A stretch of DNA of 64,000 nt from Pelagimonas varians (lineage in GTDB: Bacteria; Pseudomonadota; Alphaproteobacteria; Rhodobacterales; Rhodobacteraceae): assembly GCF_003208435.1 (NCBI RefSeq), contig NZ_QKMF01000002.1:248001-312000 (forward strand). The letters are read 5' to 3'. The notes below the pieces were generated by a model, which saw only the letters and a program-made list of their open reading frames with translations, was not told the DNA's origin and made no database searches. A program made the translations under genes and the position numbers. This document shows positions 51,689-61,113 of the stretch, one piece after another; position 1 is the stretch's first letter, and each line of letters opens with the position of its first letter.

Positions 51689-52296
51689 CCCAGTTTAATG
51701 GCCCGCTTCGTATTGGTATTGGTGGCCCGGTTGGCGCTGGTAAAACCACACTGACGGCACGTTTGGCCGAACGGCTGAAGGACAGCTATTCCATCGGTGT
51801 GATCACCAATGACATCTATACTCAAGAGGACGCCGAAGCGCTGATGCGCATGCAAATCTTGCCCTCTGATCGGGTGATCGGTGTGGAAACCGGCGGCTGC
51901 CCGCATACTGCGATCCGCGAAGATGCCTCGATCAATCTGGCAGCGGTGGCGCAAATGCAAGATCGCCACCCAGAAGTGCAGATTGTGTTGATCGAAAGCG
52001 GAGGGGACAATTTGTCTGCCACGTTCAGCCCTGAACTGGCGGATCTGACGCTTTATGTGATCGATGTGGCGGCGGGCGAAGAAATCCCGCGCAAAGGCGG
52101 CCCGGCGATCACCAAATCGGATTTGTTGGTGATCAACAAAACCGATCTGGCGCCCTATGTTGGCGCGTCTTTGGATGTGATGAAAACCGATGCCACGCGG
52201 ATGCGCGGTCCGCGCCCCTTTGTTTTTGCGGCTTTGCGGCACGGGACCGGGGTCGATGAAATTCTTGAGCAGATCAAGGATTTGGCTGGGCTCTAG
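51685..52296 (+). CDS. ureG: Urease accessory GTPase UreG
   Basis: 203 residues. The P-loop is [16 protein letters not shown], then [31 protein letters not shown] with the CPH nickel-binding motif, [20 protein letters not shown] and the guanine-specificity motif [14 protein letters not shown] hydrolysis drives nickel insertion into urease. It is the last recognised urease gene; a VOC-family gene follows 99 bp later. Confidence 0.97.
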   Translation: MTQFNGPLRIGIGGPVGAGKTTLTARLAERLKDSYSIGVITNDIYTQEDAEALMRMQILPSDRVIGVETGGCPHTAIREDASINLAAVAQMQDRHPEVQIVLIESGGDNLSATFSPELADLTLYVIDVAAGEEIPRKGGPAITKSDLLVINKTDLAPYVGASLDVMKTDATRMRGPRPFVFAALRHGTGVDEILEQIKDLAGL

Positions 52297-52395
52297 GCTC
52301 TGGAATGTGGGGTCAGTGAAACCCAAATGCGGCGCGGCCCCCGGATAATGTGATCTGTGTTAGGATGGAATTGGCATTCGACACAGGAGGGGTAG

Positions 52396-52764
52396 ATGCA
52401 ACTCGGAGCGTTTTCAGTTTCACTGGCCGTCAAGGATTTGGCGGCGTCCAAAGCGTTTTATGAAGCGCTGGGATTTCAGGCCTTTGGCGGGGCCGAAGAA
52501 CACAACTTTCTGATTATGAAAAACCGCGAGACATTGATTGGCTTGTTTCAAGGGATGTTTGAGGGCACGATGCTGACCTTCAATCCCGGCTGGGATCAGT
52601 CCGCCAGTGCTGTTGATCCGTTTGAGGATGTGCGGGAAATCAAGGCACGGTTGCTTGAACAGGGGCTTGAGGTCACCCAAGAACAGGGGGGCAAAGCGGG
52701 GCCAGCAAGCTTTGTGGTCACTGATCCCGATGGCAATCCTGTTCTCATCGACCAGCACAGGTAA
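52396..52764 (+). CDS. VOC-family (glyoxalase-fold) protein
   Basis: 122 residues. LGAFSVSLAVKDLAASKAFY then EALGFQAFGG is the classic first VOC half, and SFVVTDPDGNPVLIDQHR the closing strand with its E/D-x-DxxG-NP pattern. A GGAGGGG ribosome-binding site lies upstream. The fold covers glyoxalases, dioxygenases and resistance proteins, so no reaction is assigned. It follows the urease operon on the same strand but has no obvious link with it. Confidence 0.85.
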   Translation: MQLGAFSVSLAVKDLAASKAFYEALGFQAFGGAEEHNFLIMKNRETLIGLFQGMFEGTMLTFNPGWDQSASAVDPFEDVREIKARLLEQGLEVTQEQGGKAGPASFVVTDPDGNPVLIDQHR

Positions 52765-52824
52765 ATTGCTGGTTTGCGCGGACAGGCCTTGGATATTGTC
52801 GTCACCAAGGCCATGCCGCAGGGA

Positions 52825-55440
52825 TCACTCAGCGGCCTCTAGCCGCTGGGTTTGCGCCAAAAGCGCAGCAAGTTCGGGTTTGCAGGATCCGCAATTGGTA
52901 CCGGCCTGTAGCGCCGCGCCAATGGCGTCGACAGTCAGCAAGCCCTGGGTTTCGATGGCCGTCAATATGGTGTTCACACCCACATTGAAACATGAACACA
53001 AAGTGGGGCCGGGATCGGGCATATCGGCCGGTGCGCGGCCCGTTAGGGCGTCGCTCGCAGATGTGCCCGGCAAGGTCGCTGCATAGTCGCGCATCAAGCC
53101 AACCGGTTGTGGCGCAACAAACAACGCTGCCAGCAAAATCCCGTCTTGATAGAGCGCAATACGGGCGACGCCGCGGGCTTTGTCTTGCAAGACTTGGGCC
53201 TCGGCATCCGGCAAACCAAACATGTCGCGCGCGGCTGTTGTCCAGTCTTCCGGTGCCTCGGCTCCGGCCAGCTCCGCTCGAAAACCAGCGGTTGTGCGCG
53301 CTTGCGCCCAGTATTCCGACGTCGGTTTGAATTCGCTGGACGATACGGCAAAACCGTACCACGCGGCTTGGTATTTCGTAGCAGACACTACCGCAGCCTT
53401 GGTTTCAGGTTGACCAGAAACGGGATCAACCACACTGGCAATTGTATCGCAAATCCGCGCAGCCGGAGCGGTTTCTCCGGTCCAATGGATGGGGGCGAAC
53501 AGGCTGCCGGTCTGAACTGCATCGGTGATGCGCGCGCGCAAGATTGACTGGCCTTGAGGGCTGCGCAGACGCACCAGATCATTGGACTTGATTTCCAACT
53601 GGCGGGCATCAGTCGGATGGATTTCAACAAAGGGCTCTGCCAAATGCGCAGAAAGGCGCGGTGACAATGCCGTCCGTGTCATCGTGTGCCACTGATCGCG
53701 CACGCGGCCTGTGTTTAGGCGGAACGGATAGCGCGGTCCGGTTTTGGCCTCTGGTGCGCGGTAGCTGACGGCCAGCATCTTGGCCTTGCCATCTGCATGG
53801 AAAAACTGCCCGTCAGCAAAGAACCGGCCACCTTGCCGCCGCGCCGAAATGGGCCATCGGGCGGGTTCAAGCCCTGCGTATCCCTCATCCGAAAGCTCTG
53901 CGAGGCCCGAGATGTCGAAGTCGCGGTCAAACCCCGCAGCGATGCCCGAAAGGGCAGCATATTCGCGGAAAATCTCTGCGGGTGAAATGAAGTCAAAGGC
54001 GTCTTTCCAGCCCATGCGCCGCCCGACTTCTGCCAGCTGGTCCCAATCGGGGCGGGCGTGGCCGGGGGCTGGTAGAACAGCGCGCTGGCGTGAAATGGTG
54101 CGGTCGGTATTGGTGACACTGCCGTCTTTCTCCGCCCATGCGGTCGCAGGCAGCAGCACATCGGCAAGACGGGCGGTATCGGTCGCGCCCGTGACATCCG
54201 AGACCACGACAAAGTCACAGCCTTTGATGGTGGCCCGCACAGCCTCGGCGTCGGGCATGGATACGGCGGGATTGGTGTGGATGATCCAAAGGGCTTTGAT
54301 CTGACCGGTGCCAACGGCGCGGAACATATCCACGGCCTTAAGGCCAGCGGCCTCGGGCATGGCAGGGGCATTCCAAAATCCGCGCACGGCTGCGCGGTGC
54401 TCTGCGTTTTCCAGATCAAGGTGGCACGCCAGCATATTGGCCAAACCGCCCACTTCACGGCCCCCCATAGCATTGGGCTGACCGGTGATGGACAGCGGCC
54501 CGCAGCCTGGCTTGCCAATCCGCCCGGTGGCGAGATGACAGTTGAGGATGGCGTTGACTTTATCCGCACCGGACGAGCTTTGGTTTACGCCCTGACTAAA
54601 CAAGGTGACGGTTTTTTCGGTGCGGGTGAACAGATCGCAAAAGGTTTTGATGTCCCTCGGGTCTAATCCGGTGACCGATACATCACTGCAAAATGCAGTG
54701 TGCAGTGCTTCGTCAAACCCGTTCACATTGGCCAGATATTCGGCATCCAATGCGCCGTTCTCATAAAGCTGTGTCAGCAAATGATTGAAGAGGGCCACAT
54801 CGCTGCCTGAGGCCAGCGGCAGATGCAAATCCGCAGCGTCGCATGTTGCCGTGCGGCGCGGGTCAATCACAACAATCTTGGTGCCATGCTTTTCGCGTGC
54901 AGCCAAAAGACGCTGGTACAACACCGGATGGCACCATGCGAGGTTGGACCCAACCAGCACGACCAGATCGGCTTCTTCGATATCTTCGTAGGTTTGCGGC
55001 ACGGTGTCCGTACCAAAAGCCCGCTTGTGCCCGGCCACGGTCGACGCCATGCAAAGCCTTGAATTTGTGTCGACATTTGCACTGCCCATAAAGCCTTTGA
55101 TCAGCTTGTTGGCAACGTAATAGTCTTCGGTCAGCAATTGACCAGACAGGTAAAACGCCACGCTGTCAGGACCGTGTTCCGCGAGGGTGTCGCTGAATTT
55201 ATCGGCCACCAATTGCAAGGCGCTGTCCCAGTCACTGTCCGCTCCGTCCACCTGTGGAGACATCAGGCGACTTCCAAGTCCGACTGTTTCACCAAGGGCA
55301 GACCCCTTGGAGCAGAGCCGTCCAAAATTCGCCGGATGATCAGGATCACCTTTGACATCGAGACCGGTGTCTGTCGGGGTCAGCAAAACCCCGCAACCGG
55401 TTCCACAATAAGGGCAGGTGGAGCGAACAGTTCGGGTCAT
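52825..55440 (-). CDS. nasA: Assimilatory nitrate reductase, large catalytic subunit, with C-terminal [2Fe-2S] domain
   Basis: 871 residues, no signal peptide, so cytoplasmic. The N-terminal [4Fe-4S] site is C9-x2-C12-x3-C16-x26-C43 (STCPYCGTGCGV..RLCSKGS). Bis-MGD molybdopterin oxidoreductase blocks follow (LYQRLLAARE, GVNQSSSGADKVNAILNCHL, and the C-terminal Molydop-binding domain with DQWHTMTRTALSPRLSAHL). The last ~70 residues are a BFD-like [2Fe-2S] domain (TLCSCFNVGVNTI..TNCGSCKPELAALL). It reduces nitrate to nitrite for assimilation. It overlaps nirD by 4 bp and is the last gene of the nitrate operon seen here. Confidence 0.96.
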   Translation of the reverse strand: MTRTVRSTCPYCGTGCGVLLTPTDTGLDVKGDPDHPANFGRLCSKGSALGETVGLGSRLMSPQVDGADSDWDSALQLVADKFSDTLAEHGPDSVAFYLSGQLLTEDYYVANKLIKGFMGSANVDTNSRLCMASTVAGHKRAFGTDTVPQTYEDIEEADLVVLVGSNLAWCHPVLYQRLLAAREKHGTKIVVIDPRRTATCDAADLHLPLASGSDVALFNHLLTQLYENGALDAEYLANVNGFDEALHTAFCSDVSVTGLDPRDIKTFCDLFTRTEKTVTLFSQGVNQSSSGADKVNAILNCHLATGRIGKPGCGPLSITGQPNAMGGREVGGLANMLACHLDLENAEHRAAVRGFWNAPAMPEAAGLKAVDMFRAVGTGQIKALWIIHTNPAVSMPDAEAVRATIKGCDFVVVSDVTGATDTARLADVLLPATAWAEKDGSVTNTDRTISRQRAVLPAPGHARPDWDQLAEVGRRMGWKDAFDFISPAEIFREYAALSGIAAGFDRDFDISGLAELSDEGYAGLEPARWPISARRQGGRFFADGQFFHADGKAKMLAVSYRAPEAKTGPRYPFRLNTGRVRDQWHTMTRTALSPRLSAHLAEPFVEIHPTDARQLEIKSNDLVRLRSPQGQSILRARITDAVQTGSLFAPIHWTGETAPAARICDTIASVVDPVSGQPETKAAVVSATKYQAAWYGFAVSSSEFKPTSEYWAQARTTAGFRAELAGAEAPEDWTTAARDMFGLPDAEAQVLQDKARGVARIALYQDGILLAALFVAPQPVGLMRDYAATLPGTSASDALTGRAPADMPDPGPTLCSCFNVGVNTILTAIETQGLLTVDAIGAALQAGTNCGSCKPELAALLAQTQRLEAAE

Positions 55441-55772
55441 GCGGCGCTCCTTTGCGCCACTGTTTCAAGGTCGAGCAAAATCCGGCCATTTTCGACTTTG
55501 ACAGGAAATGTTTCAACGCTGCCCTCATCGGCCCCTTGTGCAAGGCCTGTTTCAAGCGAGATCACCCAGTTATACAGCGGGTCCGTAACCATTCTGCCAT
55601 GAACGATACCTTCGGACAAAGGTCCGTCGCGGTAAGGGCAGGCGTTGACGAGGGCAAAGACATCGTCGTCAATGGTGCGAAACACCGCCAGATCGCGCCC
55701 GGGGGCTTTGATGATACGCGCACCGCGTTTGCGAACGGCCTCTAGGGGGCCAATGTCGATCCAATTGGTCAT
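55437..55772 (-). CDS. nirD: Nitrite reductase (NADH) small subunit
   Basis: 111 residues from the ATG at 55772 (MTNWIDIGPLEAVRKRGARI), overlapping the nirB stop. The Rieske-like fold is visible (FALVNACPYRDGPLSEGIVH, DPLYNWVISLETG). The cluster-binding C-x-H pairs are absent, the first being C-P-Y, as is usual for NirD, which lost the [2Fe-2S] centre. It is required with NirB for NADH-dependent nitrite reduction. Confidence 0.93.
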   Translation of the reverse strand: MTNWIDIGPLEAVRKRGARIIKAPGRDLAVFRTIDDDVFALVNACPYRDGPLSEGIVHGRMVTDPLYNWVISLETGLAQGADEGSVETFPVKVENGRILLDLETVAQRSAA

Positions 55773-58219
55773 TCTGCTGCCTCCAATGTGAGGTTGGCGA
55801 TGGGTTCGTATTGATCGGCCTCTTTGGCGATCTCTTCGGCCCATGGGTCCTTTTGGTATACGCTTTGCGAAATTTTAAAGCGTTCGATCAGGGCGTTACG
55901 TTCGTCTTCATTTTCGACGACCTGCTCTTTCACCCAATCAAGACCAACCTTGGCGACCCATTTATAGGCACGGTCCAAGTATTTGGCGTTTTCACGGTAA
56001 AGCTGCATAAAGGCGATGGTCATATCGAGGACTTCTTGCTCGGTTGCGACATCAGCCAGACGTTCAGTTTCCTTCACATCCATGCCAGCCGCACCCGCGA
56101 CGCCGATCTGATAGCCTGAATCGACGCAGACGACGCCAATGTCTTTGCAGGTGGCTTCTGAACAATTGCGCGGACAGCCAGAGACCGCCAATTTGACCTT
56201 GTGCGGTGCCCATGACCCCCAAAGCGCCTTTTCAAGCTGGATACCCAGACCGGTGCTGTCTTGGGTGCCGAAACGGCAATGGTCTTTGCCCACACAGGTT
56301 TTTACGGTGCGCAAGCCTTTGGCATAGGCATGGCCTGACACCATGCCTGCGTCGTTCAGGTCTTTCCAGATTGCAGGAAGGTCAGCACCTTTTACGCCCA
56401 ACAGATCGATACGCTGGCCGCCGGTGACATGCACAGTGGGGACGCTGTATTTATCAGCAGCATCCGCAATTGCGCGCAATTCATCCGGAGTGGTCATGCC
56501 GCCAAACATACGTGGCACCACCGAATAGGTGCCGTCCTTTTGGATGTTGGCGTGTTTGCGTTCGTTGATGAACCGGCTTTGCGGATCGTCAGAGTATTCC
56601 AAGGGCCAGTCTGCCAGCAGGTAATAGTTCAGAGGCGGGCGGCAGACGTGACAGCCACAAGATGTCTTCCAACCCAGCTCTTGCATCACAGCAGGCATGC
56701 TTTTCAGCTCTTGCGACTTGATCAAACGGCGCACGTCTTCGTGGGTCAGATCAGTACAGCCACACATAGGGGCTTCGGTCGGGACGACAAATTCGTCGCC
56801 CAGTGTGACGGCCAAAACCTGCTCGACCAAACCGGAACAGGTCCCACATGAGGCTGATGCCTTGGTGGTTGCTCTGATCGCGCCGAGATCGGTGGCGCCG
56901 TCATTGATCGCTTTTACGATCTCACCTTTGCAAATGCCGTTACAACCACAAATTTCTGCCTCATCCGGCAAGGCTGCAACGGCTGAGAGCGGGTCCGAGG
57001 AGGAGCCCCCCTGATACGCAGGGCCAAAGATCAGCGTGTCGCGCATGTCGCTGACATCTGTGCCGTCTTTGATCATGCCGTAGAACCAGCTGCCGTCGGC
57101 TGTGTCGCCATACATTACGGCACCGATGATCTTGTTGTCCTGCAAAACAAGGCGTTTGTAGACGCCGCGCGCCGGATCGCGGAACACGATGTCATCGCGG
57201 TCATCGCCTTCGGCGAAATCACCGGCGCTGAACAGATCACAGCCCGTTACTTTGAGCTTGGTCGATACTTCGCGATTGACGAATTCTGCGTCCTCGCCTT
57301 GCAAGACTTTGGCCAGCACTTTGGCTTGGTCAAAGATCGGTGCCACAAGACCAAAGATATCGCCGTTGTGTTCAACACATTCGCCGATGGCAAAGATGTT
57401 TTGATCAGAGGTCCCCAGTTGGTCATCCACATGGATGCCGCGCCCGCAGGCCAGACCGATGTCTGCCGCAAGGCCGGTGTTCGGACGAATACCGACAGCC
57501 ATCACCAGCAGATCGCAGGGCAGTTCGGTGCCGTCGTCCAGCATCAAGGCTTTGACTTTGCCGTTCTCGCCTGTGATCTCTTTGGAGTTGGCTGAACATT
57601 TGACGGTGATGCCTTTGTCGACCAAGGCCTTGCGCAGCAAATAGCCCGCAGGTTCGTCTAGCTGACGTTCCATCAGATGACCCATCAAGTGGACCACAGT
57701 CACCTCAACGCCGCGTGCGGCCATGCCTGCTGCGGCCTCAAGCCCTAGCAAACCGCCGCCAATGACAACGGCCTTTTGGCCAGCTGTCAGCGACATCATT
57801 TCTTGTGTGTCTTCCAGATCGCGGTAGGCAATCACACCGTCCAGATCATGTCCGGGCATCGGGATGATAAAGGGGTTTGATCCAGTGGCAAAAACCAGCT
57901 TGTCGTAGCTGACTTCGCGCCCGTCATCGCCGCGGATAATCTTGGCAACCCGGTCGATTTCGGTGACTTTGACACCAAAACGGGTATCGACGCCCTTGGC
58001 GCTATACCAGTCATCGTCGTGGGTGACGATGTCGCCATATGTCTTGTCGCCAGACAGCACAGGCGACAGCATAATGCGGTTGTAGGTGCCACGTGGTTCA
58101 GCGTTGAACAGGGTGACATCCCAATCCGCGCCTGATCCATTTTCCTGCGCGTCGGTTAGGTGATCCAAAACGCGGCCAGCGGCCATGCCTGCACCAATGA
58201 TAACAAGTTTCTGTGTCAT
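55769..58219 (-). CDS. nirB: Nitrite reductase (NADH) large subunit
   Basis: 816 residues from the ATG at 58219 (TQKLVIIGAGMAAGRVLDHL). FAD/NAD(P)H domains come first (IIGAGMAAG; AVVIGGGLLGLEAAAGMAAR). Two BFD-like [2Fe-2S] segments follow (EICGCNGICKGEIVKAI..SCGTCSGLVEQ; MCGCTDLTHEDVRRLIKSQ..CGCHVCRPP). The C-terminal siroheme/[4Fe-4S] half has TCVGKDHC and SGCPRNCSEA supplying four cysteines. It reduces nitrite to ammonium with NADH. Four bp separate its start from the nrtCD stop, and it overlaps nirD. Confidence 0.97.
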   Translation of the reverse strand: MTQKLVIIGAGMAAGRVLDHLTDAQENGSGADWDVTLFNAEPRGTYNRIMLSPVLSGDKTYGDIVTHDDDWYSAKGVDTRFGVKVTEIDRVAKIIRGDDGREVSYDKLVFATGSNPFIIPMPGHDLDGVIAYRDLEDTQEMMSLTAGQKAVVIGGGLLGLEAAAGMAARGVEVTVVHLMGHLMERQLDEPAGYLLRKALVDKGITVKCSANSKEITGENGKVKALMLDDGTELPCDLLVMAVGIRPNTGLAADIGLACGRGIHVDDQLGTSDQNIFAIGECVEHNGDIFGLVAPIFDQAKVLAKVLQGEDAEFVNREVSTKLKVTGCDLFSAGDFAEGDDRDDIVFRDPARGVYKRLVLQDNKIIGAVMYGDTADGSWFYGMIKDGTDVSDMRDTLIFGPAYQGGSSSDPLSAVAALPDEAEICGCNGICKGEIVKAINDGATDLGAIRATTKASASCGTCSGLVEQVLAVTLGDEFVVPTEAPMCGCTDLTHEDVRRLIKSQELKSMPAVMQELGWKTSCGCHVCRPPLNYYLLADWPLEYSDDPQSRFINERKHANIQKDGTYSVVPRMFGGMTTPDELRAIADAADKYSVPTVHVTGGQRIDLLGVKGADLPAIWKDLNDAGMVSGHAYAKGLRTVKTCVGKDHCRFGTQDSTGLGIQLEKALWGSWAPHKVKLAVSGCPRNCSEATCKDIGVVCVDSGYQIGVAGAAGMDVKETERLADVATEQEVLDMTIAFMQLYRENAKYLDRAYKWVAKVGLDWVKEQVVENEDERNALIERFKISQSVYQKDPWAEEIAKEADQYEPIANLTLEAAE

Positions 58220-58223
58220 GGTT

Positions 58224-59906
58224 TTACTCCGCCGCGATTGTTGTAGGTGCGGGTTTGGGTTTGGGTTTTGCCCCGTGCTCGTATTCCTCAAGGAAATCGA
58301 GCACCTCTTGCCGGTAAGCGTAATAATCAGGATGCTCGAGCAAGGCCTTGCGGGTGCGTGGGCGCGGCAGGTCTACCTTGGTGATTTTGCCGATTGTGGC
58401 TTGCGGGCCGTTGGTCATCATTACAACGCGGTCAGCCAATAGGATTGCCTCGTCCACATCATGGGTTACGCAGATCGCGGTGACTTTGGTCCGTGACCAG
58501 ACCTCCATCAGCACCTCTTGCAGTTCCCAGCGGGTGAGACTGTCGAGCATGCCAAATGGTTCGTCCAGCAACAGCAATTTCGGGCTAAGAGAAAAAGCGC
58601 GGGCGATGCCGACGCGTTGTTTCATGCCGTTCGACATAGAGCTGGCAGGGCGGTCCATTGCATCGGCAAGACCAACACGTTCAAGATAGTATTCCACCAC
58701 GTCCTGACGTTCGGCTTGCGAGGCGCGAGGATAGACCTTGTCAACGCCAATAGCACAGTTTTCACGAGCACTAAGCCATGGGAACAGGTTGGGCGACTGG
58801 AAGACAACCGCACGCTCCGGATCGGCCCCTTCGACGTGGCGACCATCGAGTTTGATCGCCCCCTTTGAGATGTCATTGAGACCGGCAGCCATGGTCAGAA
58901 CGGTGGATTTGCCGCAGCCCGAATGCCCGATCAGCGAAATGAATTCACCGCGATTGATTTTGAGGTTGAAATCCTCAACCACGGTCAATGGGCCTTTGGG
59001 CGTCGGATAGATCTTGTGCAATTGACTGAAGTCGAGGAAACGTTCGTCGATCATGCCTTTTTGTGCTTCGACCACCGCTGCTGGAACACCGTGGATCGGG
59101 GTGACGTCGGGCAGAATTTTAGTGCCTTCGACTTTGCCCTTGATGCCAACGTCCATCAGATAAGTGGTGACCTTGGCGCGCAAGGACTTAAAGCCTTCGT
59201 CGTTGTTCATCTCTATCCGGTCGCGGGGGCGGGGGATGTCGACTTTGAACTCTTCGCCAAGCGTTCCATCGGGGTTGAGCGCGATGATCCGGTCAGCAAC
59301 CAGAATGGCCTCGTCCACATCATTGGTGATCAGCACGCAGGTCTTTTTGCTGCTGTCCCAAATGTTGACGATCTCATCGGCCAAATTGGCACGGGTCAGG
59401 GCATCAAGTGCGGACAGAGGTTCGTCCAGCAACAGCATTTCCGGATCCATCGCCAGCGCGCGGGCCACGTTGACCCGCTGGCGCATTCCGCCAGACAATT
59501 CAGCCGGACGGCGGTGCGCGGCGTGCGACAGGCCAACCATATCAACGTAATGGGTTACCGTTTTCTCTTTCTCGGCTTTCGGCATTTTGGGAAACACCGA
59601 GTCGAGCGCGAGGCGGACATTACCCGCAACGGTCAACCAAGGCATCAGCGAATAGCTTTGGAAGATCACGCCGCGTTCCGGGCTTGGCTCTTTGATTGGT
59701 TTGCCTTTGAAGGTGACGCTGCCGGTTGATGGCTGGTCGAGGCCGGCCATCAAATTAACCAATGTTGTTTTACCGGTGCCCGAGAAGCCGAGGATCACAA
59801 GGAACTCGCCTTCTTGAATATCAAGGTTGATATTTTTCAGAACTTCGGTGCGGTGCGTGCCCTCACCGAAGCCTTTACATGCGTTTTCGAACTTGAGAAT
59901 GCTCAT
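58224..59906 (-). CDS. Nitrate/nitrite ABC transporter ATPase, two ABC domains fused in tandem (NrtC/NrtD-like)
   Basis: 560 residues. The first ABC domain (about 1-235) has Walker A LGFSGTGKTT, signature LSGGMRQRVNVARALA and Walker B MLLLDEPLSALDALT, with D-V in the H-loop position (LITNDVDEAILVAD). After a linker of about 60 residues (DVGIKGKVEGTKILPDVTPI..) the second ABC domain has GHSGCGKST, a degenerate signature MSNGMKQRVGIARAFS, LLLLDEPFGMLDSLT and ICVTHDVDEAILLAD. Cyanobacterial NrtC and NrtD are separate proteins and NrtC carries a solute-binding-like domain that is absent here. One fused chain would supply both nucleotide sites. Confidence 0.93.
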   Translation of the reverse strand: MSILKFENACKGFGEGTHRTEVLKNINLDIQEGEFLVILGFSGTGKTTLVNLMAGLDQPSTGSVTFKGKPIKEPSPERGVIFQSYSLMPWLTVAGNVRLALDSVFPKMPKAEKEKTVTHYVDMVGLSHAAHRRPAELSGGMRQRVNVARALAMDPEMLLLDEPLSALDALTRANLADEIVNIWDSSKKTCVLITNDVDEAILVADRIIALNPDGTLGEEFKVDIPRPRDRIEMNNDEGFKSLRAKVTTYLMDVGIKGKVEGTKILPDVTPIHGVPAAVVEAQKGMIDERFLDFSQLHKIYPTPKGPLTVVEDFNLKINRGEFISLIGHSGCGKSTVLTMAAGLNDISKGAIKLDGRHVEGADPERAVVFQSPNLFPWLSARENCAIGVDKVYPRASQAERQDVVEYYLERVGLADAMDRPASSMSNGMKQRVGIARAFSLSPKLLLLDEPFGMLDSLTRWELQEVLMEVWSRTKVTAICVTHDVDEAILLADRVVMMTNGPQATIGKITKVDLPRPRTRKALLEHPDYYAYRQEVLDFLEEYEHGAKPKPKPAPTTIAAE

Positions 59907-59911
59907 GGGAA

Positions 59912-60997
59912 TTACCGATTGTTCGAGAAAGTGAAGAGCGACTGCAGGGCGAACATGACACGGTCAAGCAAGAAGCCGATGACGCCGATGGTCAGAACTG
60001 CAACGATGATTTTGGCGAGCGACTGGCTGGAGCCGTTCTGGAATTCATCCCAGACGAATTTGCCAAGGCCGGGGTTTTGCGCCAGCATTTCAGCAGCGAT
60101 CAGAACCATCCAGCCCACACCAAGTGACAAGCGCAAACCGGTAAAGATCAGCGGTAGGGCCGAGGGCAAAACCAGTTTGGTGATCTTGGTCCAAGTGTTC
60201 ATTTTCAAGACCTTGGAAACGTTGACCAGATCTTTGTCGATCGACGCCACGCCAAGGGCCGTATTGATCAATGTTGGCCAAAGCGAACAGAGCGTCACGG
60301 TGATGGCGGAGACCAGAAAGCTTTTGGAAAACATGCCGTCGTTTGTGGCATAAAGGGCCGAGACAACCATGGTGACAATGGGCAGCCAAGCCAAAGGCGA
60401 GACCGGCTTGAAGATTTGTACAAGCGGGTTGATCGCAGCATTGGCTGTGGGGGACAGGCCGGCAAGAATGCCCAGAGGAATGGCAATGGCCGAGGCGATC
60501 AAGAAGCCGAAGAAGACGGTTTTGATCGAGGTCCAGATCTGCTCATAATAGCTGGGAGAGCCGGTGTAAGGGATGTCTTTTACTTTTTCGGGTTTGCCTT
60601 GGGCAATGAAACGGTCGTTGCGCTTATCAACCCGTTCTTCGTGGGCGGCCTTTTTGTCGGCCTTGGCCAGTGCGTCTTTGTGCAACAAAACCGTTTCGGT
60701 CCAGACCGCACCGGGGCCGGGGATTGCACCAAGCGAAGTTTGTACTTTGGGGGCCATTGTGGCCCAGAGCATCAAGAAGATCGCGATGGCAAGCAGGGGC
60801 ACGCCGAGCAGCCGCCAGATGTCTTTGAATTGCGCGCGCGGGTTGTCACCTGCGGCGGCTTTGAGGATCGGAGTGATCCAAGCCAAGCCCAGTACCTGGA
60901 ACCATTTGTCGGCTGTATTGATACGCGTAAAAAGGCGGGCGCGGCGCGCTTCGCGTTCGAGGTCTTGGTTTAGGCTGTCTGGGTCGATGGCAGTCAT
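59912..60997 (-). CDS. nrtB: Nitrate/nitrite ABC transporter permease NrtB
   Basis: 361 residues from the ATG at 60997 (MTAIDPDSLNQDLEREARRA). The NrtB/SsuC-type permease core lies in the C-terminal two thirds: SASAIAIPLGILAGLSPTAN class helices (read as FLIASAIAIPLGILAGLSPT), the coupling loop DLVNVSKVLKMNTWTKITKL followed by VLPSALPLIFTGLRLSLGVG, and WMVLIAAEMLAQNPGLGKFV. A charged segment of about 50 residues (DALAKADKKAAHEERVDKRN) lies between the first helix and the core. It is 5 bp ahead of the fused ATPase gene. Confidence 0.95.
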   Translation of the reverse strand: MTAIDPDSLNQDLEREARRARLFTRINTADKWFQVLGLAWITPILKAAAGDNPRAQFKDIWRLLGVPLLAIAIFLMLWATMAPKVQTSLGAIPGPGAVWTETVLLHKDALAKADKKAAHEERVDKRNDRFIAQGKPEKVKDIPYTGSPSYYEQIWTSIKTVFFGFLIASAIAIPLGILAGLSPTANAAINPLVQIFKPVSPLAWLPIVTMVVSALYATNDGMFSKSFLVSAITVTLCSLWPTLINTALGVASIDKDLVNVSKVLKMNTWTKITKLVLPSALPLIFTGLRLSLGVGWMVLIAAEMLAQNPGLGKFVWDEFQNGSSQSLAKIIVAVLTIGVIGFLLDRVMFALQSLFTFSNNR

Positions 60998-61037
60998 GGG
61001 GCAGTCCTTGGAGTGAGATCCTTGGGGAGTATTGTGT

Positions 61038-61084
61038 GGACGGGGGTGACGCTTGTGCTGTGCACGTCGCCCCACCCGCCGTCC
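61038..61084. repeat. Dispersed GC-rich palindromic repeat, copy B (between nrtA and nrtB)
   Basis: Opens GGACGGGGGTGACG and closes GCACGTCGCCCCACCCGCCG then TCC, able to fold into a long imperfect hairpin (GGACGG..GGTGACG against CGTCGCCCC..CCGTCC). Nearly the same sequence as copy A at 16359-16410. It lies between the nrtA stop and the nrtB start inside a co-oriented operon, so it could trim downstream expression. Confidence 0.65.
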
Positions 61085-61113
61085 CATTTGGCGTTTGGGC
61101 AGAAACGTTGGGG

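Noticed and set aside
58923-59729. 268-codon + strand frame opposite the fused ABC ATPase
   Set aside because: Shadow of a gene with complete Walker and signature motifs.
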